From: Metallyticus violacea
Taxonomy: Eukaryota; Arthropoda; Insecta; Mantodea; Metallyticidae
Direction of reading: 5' to 3'
Assembly (NCBI GenBank): GCA_030762175.1
Contig: CM060843.1
Coordinates: 27,041,501-27,105,500, forward strand
Length of the DNA: 64,000 nucleotides
Part shown: positions 55,056 to 64,000 of the stretch, piece by piece
Layout: each line of letters opens with the position of its first letter
Numbering within the stretch: position 1 is the first letter of the stretch
Notes under the pieces: generated by a model
Seen by the model: the letters and a program-made list of their open reading frames with translations, nothing else
The model's database searches: none
What the model was told of the DNA's origin: nothing
Translations under genes and position numbers: made by a program

Positions 55056-56779
55056 CGGAATTAGAACGTATCAAGAGTGATGCTTTCAGATTGATACCTG
55101 TAAACTCTTACACTTCCAATTTGAAATTTTGTCTAAGGCTCAAGCTTGACAAATGATTTCATGACAGCATATGCTCACTGAAAAGCTTCCCGTTGAATTC
55201 GCGAGACATTTGCAATATTTTCTTCTAATTCATCGTAAAAGTTACACAATACATATCACAGTTGATATAAGTCAATAGACGATTTTTATCGTCAACTTCA
55301 TAGTTTGAGTCTATTAGCCTATTCCGACTCCTTTCAAGTCTTGTTAACCATCTTTTCACAGACTTGCCACCATCCTATTACCTTTGGGTTACATGGCATA
55401 GGTTTCTGGCATCCGCATTATATGCATTCTCTAATTACATATACGAGTATTTTTTATACTTTAATGTCAGTGAAGGTGTCAACTAGAGTTAATTCCTAAT
55501 TTCTTGGTTACTTCTGTAATAAATCATTTGTAACCTGTCGCTTCTTGTAGAAATGTCATATCTGCCTGTATAATGCATTTTTGTTATTGCTTTGTCAGTA
55601 TCCAACTTTATTTCCATATAATAATGGTAATAATAATAATAATAATAATAATAGTATTAATGCATTGTAAAAGTGGATTATTGTTTCTATGATTATTTTG
55701 TTCCTTAATGCGCTCAAAAGCAGAACTGTCTACATAAGTTTAATTTCTACTTCTTGAAATTCAAATATTTAAAGGTATCCCATTTGTTATATTATTTAAT
55801 TTTTATTATATTTTAGTCTTTTCTGGTGATAAATTTAAAAATATATTATTTTCTCCATCCATTTTGTTTAATTTATAATTGCTTTATGCATTTTCTGTAT
55901 TTCCAATTATAATCTGATCATCTGTAAATAAAAGTTTTGTAAAATCTCTCCATTTATTTTAAAATGCTTGTCAATGTACTTTAGACGCTTATTGGTAACA
56001 TTGTCTACATAAAGTTTTAAGTGTGCGACATAGAACCGGTTTGAGTTCAGAAGATATCCCTTCTTTAACTGTTCTTGTTTCTATAGTGCAGTTTCTATAA
56101 CTTTTGTTCTTATAAGATGTCTTTGAATAACTTTATTTTATTGTATCCTCCACAACTTTGTTGTTTAACTGCTGAAGGTTTTTCCAATATTCCAATAACA
56201 GGTAAAATGTAGAAAACTTAAATTATCTACGTTTTTCTGTTAACCGAATAATGCTAAAAAGTAAATCTCTATAAGATGTTCTTTTCCTAGAACCGTGTTG
56301 ACTATTCTGTGTCTTAACTTTCATTATAGATTTAAGTATTTTATTTAACAATCATTAACGAAGTATGTAACTAGACTTAAACTCTTGCGTTCCTCTGTAA
56401 TAAATGAAAGGGATTTTATTACCTTTGTGATAAATGTATTCTTCATTCCATTACTCCAGCACATAACCTTCTAAACAACGCAAGTTAATAAAACGAAACA
56501 GTGTTTGCTTCGCTGACGTATTTTAATACCTCTGAATATTGTGTGTTCTGGGTGATGTTTTATTTTTATTTTCTCCAAAGCACTTTATAGTTCTTTTATA
56601 CTTATAAATATAAATAACTACATTTTGATTACATTGTGAGTTCTTGATTAATATTCTACAATTTTTTAAAATAATTTAGCCACTTTCCTTCTTATATGGA
56701 TAGATGAATATTGCGTTTCTTTCTTCTTTATTTAGCTTTTTCATTCATTTATACCGATTATCTTTCACAATTTCATATA
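55055..56779. other. AT-rich sequence with an (AAT)n run
   Basis: An AAT run lies at 55621-55653. Nothing else was recognised. Confidence 0.5.
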
Positions 56780-57055
56780 CCGCCACGGGTGGCCGAGGTC
56801 GTTAAGGCGCAGACTTGTGAACGGGAAATCTGGGGTTCGATTTCAACCAGTACAATCCTCCCCGACTGAGATTTTTTTTTTTCCAGATTTTCCTCAGTCC
56901 TCATAAATGGCAAATGCCGGGTAGCTACCCTAAACTTAGGCCTGAAACGCTTCCTTCCTGTAAAAAATCCATTCCCAATATATCAATTCATCTCATGTAC
57001 CATCAGCGTCACTGCCTGTGGTGCCTCAGTAGTAAAAACGGGTGTTAAACACTAT
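56780..57055 (+). mobile_element. SINE-A copy 2 (tRNA-derived)
   Basis: The head begins CCGCCACGGGTGGCCGAGGT with TTAAGGCGCAGACT. Box B is GGGTTCGATTTC, slightly degraded compared with the copy at 49.4 kb. A T/TTTCC expansion lengthens the stretch before CAGATTTTCCTCAGTCC. The body and the CTGTGGTGCCTC block near the 3' end match copy 1. Ends are set by comparison of the two copies. Confidence 0.88.
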
Positions 57056-57321
57056 TAAAAACAATTTATCATTATATTTCTTTAACATACTTATATTTAC
57101 CAAAATAAACTTTCAAGTTTTATTTTTCTTTCTTTTAGCTAGGACTTCTTTCTTTTTTAACCTAGTTTTAATTCTGCATTTGTAGAATCAGCCAAGTGGT
57201 TTGTATGTTAATATCTTTTCATTTCTTTTATAAAAGTTTCGTTTTCTTCATTGCATAGTTTCAATCTTCCACTTTTATCTATTTTACCTCATTGCAAGAG
57301 CTTCCCATTCTTCATTTAAGG

Positions 57322-57323
<2 letters not shown>

Positions 57324-57380
<57 letters not shown>
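57324..57380. repeat. (ATT)n microsatellite
   Basis: About 19 uninterrupted ATT units. The Asn- or Ile-rich translations across it are artefacts. Confidence 0.95.
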
Positions 57381-59111
57381 TTGTGATTTGGTGTGTCTTG
57401 ATAAAATTTTATATAGTTTTAGCTTATTAATGTATTTTGTATAGATATATACTTGTAATTTTTGTTGATTTGTGATTCTCTTACATTCTGTAAGAAGTGC
57501 TATTTTGGATAATACTATAAAACGCGATGGAAAACAAATCGACACTATGAAATGTCAAAAATCACTGGTTTAATAAATGACACGCTAATTTTGACCTTCG
57601 TCCATAGCTGAATGGAAACTGTGCGGGGGTAAGTCGCGTCAATCTCCGGCTCCGTTCCTATAGCTTTTTTGTGGTCAATAATGGCATACAGACTAATTAG
57701 TTTTATTTCATAATGAGTTACCAGTTACTCAAAGTGGTGTCTGCCTACAGTAACATATTTCTAGCACCCTAATTTCCTATACATTGTGGGGGTTATTCCT
57801 GTAACTACAGTAATATTTACTTCAATTTATAGAATGTTATTAACAATACTTGCGCACCACTAACTTGTAATAACGTGGGTTATATGAATCTCTAGCCATG
57901 ACTGAGTTATACTATCAAAAACAGAAATAACCTTTGATCATTTACTGCAAAGTGCAACTGATTGTCCACTTGCAGTTATCAGCCCGGGAATTTGTTACTG
58001 GGCCTAACCTGGGCCCAGCGCGCGTAGCGTTCAATTACGAGCAAAGTCCAAAATAATTCTCAGGAATAATAAAAGTATTACTTTCGTAATAAAATTCAGT
58101 AATGGCTAAGTAAAATGTTCTACTGTCGCTTTTATTCTCCTTCATTTTCTTTCTTTTTTTAAGTTAGATTTTCAGTAAAATTGAATACAGGGTTAACACA
58201 GAAGTTTTTTATTTTTCTGACTGCTCTGTTTCCAAAAACATTAACAAGAAATGATAATGCATGGGCTAGAAGCCAAATTTTCTGCTTTTGGTGGGAATAG
58301 TGCAGAGTGGATATGAAAGCTCTCACCAGCGTGACCTCTCATTCAATTAGAGAGCACTGCGGTAAGAGGTAGGTCCCATGCAATATTCAGGTAAACAATG
58401 CAATCCTGGGTCCGCTTCTTCTGGGAATGGAACGCAAATAAACAAAAAAAGAAGGAATAAGCCCAGAGGCGGCACAGAAAAAATTTCATATTCTTTATCG
58501 TTTGGCTGGACTTGGACAAGGCCAGCAATCTCAAGTCTTAACCCTCGAGGTTTATCTGCAGTAGTGTACGCAAGTTCCCTTATTTTGTTTGATTTATTCT
58601 TCTTTCTAATTTAAAATTTTTACTGAATATAATGTGATTTTGGCACCGAGACAAAACTTCTTCGAATATTATTTTGTCATACTAAGTGTCATAACTGTAG
58701 CTTTAATCAACGACAATTTTATTTAAATAAAATCTTGTCCCTACATGCTAAAATGACTGTAAAGAAATATGATCTACATAATGCAACAAAAGTGATCCTG
58801 TCGTTTTGAAAAGTCCCACAAAGTTTGGGTAGATTACAATATTTGTAGTGAGAAAACTTCAATTGGTGAAAACTCAATCCCAAGTTTACGGTAATGTTAA
58901 AGTGGCAATACTGACAATTTTGTCAAAAGGTGTAAACCTCTTATATCGCTCTATCCATTTGTATGGGCTAAACTTTCCGAAACAATGTGCTCACAGAAGT
59001 GACTTCAAAGCGCTTGACATGTATATTTTCACCTGATTGATCTCTGTTGAGGACGCAGTTGTGAAAACCGTCTACAGTTTTGTGTTCACATTCCAAACGA
59101 AAACTAAAGTA
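57381..59111. other. AT-rich sequence, nothing supported
   Basis: No element ends, domains or RNA genes were recognised. A GC-richer spot near 57970-58030 has no identifiable content. Confidence 0.5.
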
Positions 59112-60280
59112 CGAGGGTAGGTCTATAACTTTCGGGTCAAACCATTGTCTAGGTATGATACAGACAAAAAATATATTTCACATTCCAATATAGTTACCCT
59201 TTATTACAATACACCTCCCACATCTTTGAATTAAGATTTCAACTCCCCCCAAAAAATAAGCCGGAAGTCTTGTCTGCAAAATGGGCATAAACAGCATCCA
59301 TCACTTCTTCATCACACTTAAAATTCCTTCCTCGAAGGTCCTTCCTGAGAAGAGGAAGAGCTGTGTGCACAGGCGCGCTGTCATAAAGATGGCGCACATA
59401 ACCACTCGGCTTCCCTCGCCTTTTCTCTTTGATGGAAGCACGTAATCTGCTCAGTAGGCCAGCATAGTACTCCCCATTTACTGTGGTGTTACTCTCCTTG
59501 AAGTCAATGAAGAATATTCCTTTACAGTCCCAAAATATTGTGGCCATGATTTTCTTGGTTGACTGAGTGACATTGGTCTTAAAAGCGGCACTTCGCCAGA
59601 TTTACGTCACTCCATTGATTCTCTTTTGGACAAGGGATCGTAGTAGAGGATCATAGTTTTATCTCCTGTAACAATGGTATGCAGAACTTCTCTCTCGTTG
59701 GCGCGGTAGAGCTCCAAAATACCTGACAACAGATGACTCGTTGCTGCTTTTGGACTAAGGAAAGAAATTTAAGCACCCACCTTACAGTATCCTTATTCGT
59801 GTTTAAATGTTCTTGAATAATTCGAAGGACTGTTGTTTTAGAAAGGCCAAACCTTGCTGCTACCTGTAACTTTGAGCCGCCCGTCTTCCATAATTTCTCC
59901 TTCGACAAGAGCGATGTTTTCAGGAGTGAGCATCTTCAAGGGCTGACCTGCACGCTCTTCGTCTTCAATGCTTTCTCGACCCATTCGAAAAGTTTTGGCC
60001 CATTATTTTACTGTAGAATGTGAGGGGGATGCTTCAACATATACACTGTTCAATCGTGTTTAATTTCATATGGAGTAAGTGCTTCTTTTTGTGAAGAACT
60101 TAATAAAAGCTGGAAACTCCATTATGAACATGTCACAATCTTGTACACATAGGTTTCTTTATGCAACTATATCTGAACAACTGATCACAGCGGAGTGGAA
60201 GCTATAGCTGCAATTGTTTACTTAAGAGATAAGGCGATAATTCTAATTGACGAGGCCGGAAACTTATGGACCTACTCTTG
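59112..60280 (-). mobile_element. mariner element, copy C
   Basis: The left end follows TA (59110-59111) with CGAGGGTAGGTCTATAAC, and the right end, reversed, reads CAAGAGTAGGTCCATAAG. The transposase is on the minus strand. Its length, 1,169 bp, is shorter than copy B because of an internal deletion in the catalytic region. It shares the G-run and downstream C-terminal sequence with copies A and B. Confidence 0.92.
59239..60131 (-). pseudogene. mariner C transposase, internal deletion removes third Asp
   Basis: The start codon at 60131 (minus) corresponds to MF(I)MEF in the other copies. The HTH-region stretch LWKTGGSKLQVAARFGLSKT, then TVLRIIQEHLN, is followed by frame breaks. The first catalytic motif reads VTGDKT. 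The second half has MATIFWDCKGIFFIDFKESN and LYDSAPVHTALP, with the second Asp but Asn changed to Ser. About 30 residues, including the SPDLAPSD motif, are then missing before LLRKDLRGRNFKCDEE. The frame ends at FFGGS next to a 6-G run, one base longer than an in-frame reading needs. Confidence 0.88.
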
Positions 60281-63200
60281 AAAGCCTGCAACTGGCCGCT
60301 GTCGGGATGTGATCGGAAACCCCGAAGTTTTAGCCCCTCTCCCCGTTTCACTTGTTTATTTGTGTACTTGACTTACGTGATTTCACCTTATTGTAAAAAG
60401 TGAAAGTCAAAGTTCAGTCATCAGTTATAAAGTCTTGACTAAGTAGTACGTCAGGTTTAAGCAAAGGTGTGGAATATTCCGATTTCCAAAAGTGGTTAGG
60501 TGAGGTTTAGCTAGTGAGTGACCATAGGTATAAGAAGCGTAATACATTTCTACATAATCCGTAATATCTTTCTTCTATAATTGCCTCGTTACATTCAGGC
60601 GTTCAATGTCACCAATTATATCATTTTGTACGTAAAAGTTATTTTGGCTTCTAGGCTCAGTTTCTTTACTGCTTTTAGGAACGCTGTACATACATTCAGT
60701 GTGTCAATGATTTTGGTTTTTCCTTTAGGAAGCAAGCGTCAAACATTTTCTAATTTCTGGTGTTTTGTGCTGTGAGGAGAATTTTATCATTTTAAACGAT
60801 ATCACTTCTCAATTTCGCTTCTGTATACATTCTGATCTTGAAACGACGGGCTGACCACGTATCTTCCTGACATCTGTACGGCTAAGTGGCTCACACATCC
60901 GTCAGAGCCCGGAATAGGCCTTAGGCCTAAACATTGTAAGCTGATGGTGATAGGTTGCCGGTTTTGTTATGAAGGATATTTATTGGTAAAAGTATGCTAC
61001 AATGTTATTTCCGAGCAAGCATCAAAGCATATGTTGTTGATGGAAATGCTATAAACACGAGAGGGGACATAAGGTTTTCAGTACTTTACGGGCATGTGCA
61101 TAGTATTTAGCACTTGTTTGCAATAGTTCAAAGAGGAGGGACAAAAGATAAATAATGTGAGAGCTTACATATTTTGTTGACGTGTTAACAGAAAAGTCCA
61201 AACAATCTATAAATCAAATACGAAACTTTAGATAAAAACACACATGAGATGAAACAGCCTGCACTTTAGGAAGTAGATTTACGATATATGATTCAATATT
61301 TAAGAGATTTGCTTTCAATGTCTATTTGGTGGCAAATTATAAGCATTCCTGACATCTTTAACAAAAAGCACATTAATGTCCGTTTATCATTTTTAAATTA
61401 AAAATGTCCTGCTATTTTAGTTCCGTTTGTTTATCTGTTAACTCCAAGCATTGCCTTATCTGTTTTTGATAATAAATATGTGCTTAAAGTCATTCTGCTT
61501 TCTTTGAGCGCACATTATGACCAGCGCTAGGCTACTGATTATGGAACAATTCTGCTATGTAAAGCAGGGTTAAACAAGTGGATGCTCTGATGCTATTTTA
61601 AAATATTCTCATTAATGCAGGTAGGGTCAAATAATTATTTGATATTGTAATCTTAAAATAATTTGTATATAAACTAATGAAAACCGTGTTGCCCTTCTAG
61701 AAGGAAGCCTGCCTCGGGTAACTGTTGTTAATTTTCCTAATTAATTACCAGCAGCGGAAACGAGAAACATTACAACTGAAAGAAAGTTGATGCACCTTGG
61801 AGTTTATACCAGCTGACGTCAGCCAGTGCTTGTACGTTGTTTCTTGTTTAGCTACTGGGGATAAGAAAACATATAGTAAATGCTGGCCTACCCTGATGGC
61901 TCAGTATTCTTATTCTGCTATCTGTTAACTACACTGACTTGAAGTCATCGTGCGTTCGAAAAGTGCTGTTTTATATGTTTTATCCTCCAGCACTCCTATA
62001 AGTACATATGCACTCATATATCTTTAACAAAGGTGACATATATTTAAAGCTCCTTTAAAACAAAATGCACTATTTAATTTAACTTTAACTGAGTTATGTG
62101 GCCGGGATGATTACTAGCTGGGCGACATATAAGGGACCATGATAGGTAACTTTTTTTTTCATAGTTAGAAACTACGATCTTTTAGTTGGTAACAAGCGCC
62201 ACTCTTAATAGTCATGTTTTAACAAATGTTGTGTAGTCATTTTTGAAAAGAAAGGTATATTCTGTATGTTTAAAAATTGACTTTATCTAATGCAGACCCT
62301 GGTGATTTCCGACGAATTATACAGCGATCTAAGTACTAACCTTTTACAGATATGCCAGCGTGTTCTTAACACATGCGTTCACTTTATTTATTTATTTATT
62401 GTTGGTTTTTAATCTTCTTCCACGATCATGTCTCTGAATACATTACGCGTTGTTAATCAAAAGGCTTGAAGAGTGTAGAACATTTTAAAGATATGAAAAG
62501 TGCTTCATCATATATGACTAAACATTTATTTGGCTGAGTTCAAACGATTCTGGACTAACACAAATGAGTTCTGGACGCTGGAGCTGCTTATACTCGATTG
62601 TAAAACGCTTCAAATTCAATATTCCCAAGAGCATCTAGATCGTTTAAAAACAACCATTTTATTTTCATTACTATTGATGAAACCTGAGTTCGTTTCTGCG
62701 TCTCGAAACATTGGTTAGAACCCGGTTGCCCAGCTCCAAGGAAATCCGCAGCTTGCAAAGTCGTGACATCAGTTTTCTGAGATGGGCCAGGCCAGGCTTA
62801 GCGAGTAATTTTCTACCAACGCACTAGAGCTAATGCAATGGTTACATTAATTATCTTATTTACAGTATTTGGCTCCCTCCGACTGCATTTAGTTCCTAAA
62901 CTGAAACCTTTCTTGGGAGGAAGCAAATTTCCAAATTTTCAGGAAGGCAAAGATGGATGCCTATTTTTTTTAAAAGATCTGTAAGAAAGCTCCTTTCTTG
63001 ACAGAATCAAGGTATTAGAAAAGTCTTTAAGAAAAAGCAGTGCATTGTTGAAAAATAAAAGCCATTTTGAAACGATAAAAGCAGTTTTTCATTGTTATGC
63101 TAACCTATTAACATCCCGCCTTCTTTATAATGCTGTTGGATCGCTTTAAAAATTTTGTTAACTAATGGTAATTTTTACGATAATATTACAGTAATAACAT

Positions 63201-63630
63201 GGAATTAAAAAAATTAAAATTTACGGTAATTCTTTCAGAAGTATAAACAGCAAACAGGAATTTTAATTCTACAGCATTTTGCTCACAGGCAGCAAGAGAA
63301 CAACTGATGTGTTTACATCGCAAAAACTGGGATGTTTTTTCTAATGTTCTTATCTGGTGGTGAGTATGTCGATTACAATTATAGTTTGTTGCTTCCCGAA
63401 AATTGTTTTATGACAGGCCTTACGCAACACCCTCTCTTAAGTTTACTGATCCTGGATAATTCCGTTTTTACCTGTGGATCCATAAGAGAGATTGTGAATA
63501 CACCTTACTCGTTCTGAAAATAGTCCTTAGATTATAACCGCTTCTGTATGTAAGTGGCTTTTCTTATTTATTGCATGGAAGAGTGTATTTAAGAACCTAG
63601 CTGAAATTGTGCATTTTATTCTATTTTCAG
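60281..63630. other. AT-rich sequence, nothing firmly supported
   Basis: At 61884-61975, CCCTGATGGCTCAG followed by GTGCGTTCGAAAAG weakly resembles a tRNA-type SINE head. No gene was recognised in the rest. Confidence 0.4.
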
Positions 63631-63960
63631 ACCACCTTCTTAGTCTAGTGATTAACGTTGCTGACAGCTGGCAGACAGCCGCGAGTTCGATTCCTGATAC
63701 CTACTTGGGAATTTTTCTAAGTTAGGGAGGTATGGAACGGGGTTCTCCCAGCCTGGTGAGGACAATTGGGAAGCTGCCTGATGGAGAGGGGACGATCTTC
63801 GATATAGTAAGCCGCGATATAGCGATCGGTGGGATACGGCGTGCTGATCACATGCCTCCCTACAATACTGCCCTCTACCAGTGATATATGATGGAGGTAG
63901 AAGACGCAACGGTCGTCGCATACGCCAAGGTCTACATGGGGCAGTAAAAGGCTAAGAAGA
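63631..63960 (+). mobile_element. tRNA-headed SINE, type C
   Basis: The head has TTAGTCTAGTGATTAACG (box A) and CGAGTTCGATTCCTG (box B, 63682-63696). A GC-richer body of about 250 bp follows. The body carries GGTTCTCCCAGCCTGGTGAGG and ends near GGGGCAGTAAAAGGCTAAG. It differs from the other SINEs in the window. Only one copy is present here, so its ends are approximate. Confidence 0.65.
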
Positions 63961-64000
63961 ACAATCCTATTTTCATTTTATTCTTGAGCAGGGTCTTTGT

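Noticed and set aside
61884..61975. tRNA-like CTGATGGCTCAG...GTGCGTTCGAA as a SINE head
   Set aside because: Box B is degenerate and no body or second copy supports it; mentioned only in the region entry.

Overview
The window looks like intergenic or intronic DNA from an AT-rich arthropod genome, most likely an insect. Evidence: long AT-rich stretches with stops in all frames; several tRNA-headed SINEs; mariner, Tc1-like and other DDE transposons; Jockey-, R1- and I-like non-LTR retrotransposons; abundant (ATT)n, (AAC)n and (TTTC)n microsatellites; no ribosome-binding-site-led gene clusters. The mix would suit a cockroach, termite or other polyneopteran insect, but that is inference. No intact host gene is visible. 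Three short open stretches could be host exons: a THAP zinc-finger first exon at 10.8 kb (best), a minus-strand stretch ending at a GTAAGT donor at 34.8-35.0 kb, and a stretch behind a 3' splice-site-like sequence at 17.77 kb.

Layout. 0-7.4 kb: AT-rich DNA with a SINE (1.24 kb) and a Tc1-like fragment next to a headless SINE-B (2.35-2.84 kb). 7.48-8.95 kb: 5'-truncated minus-strand LINE with RNase H and zinc knuckle. 10.5-10.9 kb: promoter-like motifs and the THAP exon. 13.67-14.34 kb: internally deleted DDE transposon. 18.2-18.96 kb: possible LTR. 21.8-22.7 kb: R1-like LINE remnant, then SINE-B at 22.8 kb. 23.24-23.72 kb: degenerate tandem repeat of about 95 bp. 26.3-28.1 kb: DDE transposon remnants, one interrupted by a SINE-B with a 12-bp target-site duplication. 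30.0-32.25 kb: diverged satellite-like array of roughly 140-bp monomers with a higher-order pattern, followed by a LINE C-terminal scrap. 35.7-37.0 kb: mariner copy A.

41.27-45.71 kb: the most complete element, a Jockey-like LINE on the minus strand with ORF1 (gag-like, CCHC knuckles) and ORF2 (endonuclease plus reverse transcriptase with YADD), all frameshifted. 46.11-48.43 kb: a second, 5'-truncated LINE. 49.4 and 56.8 kb: two SINE-A copies. 50.81-52.98 kb: a cluster of mariner B, a second-family mariner remnant and a stray 5' piece of the Jockey-like LINE. 59.1-60.3 kb: mariner C. 63.6 kb: a fourth SINE type.

As a set, these are decayed mobile elements rather than a working pathway. The relation with most mechanistic content is that the 3' tail of SINE-B resembles the 3' end of the 7.5-kb LINE, which suggests a SINE/LINE partnership. 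I found no CRISPR array, operon, defence system or other clearly new coding system. The most unusual structures are the higher-order tandem array at 30-32 kb and a hammerhead-like core at 40.6 kb.
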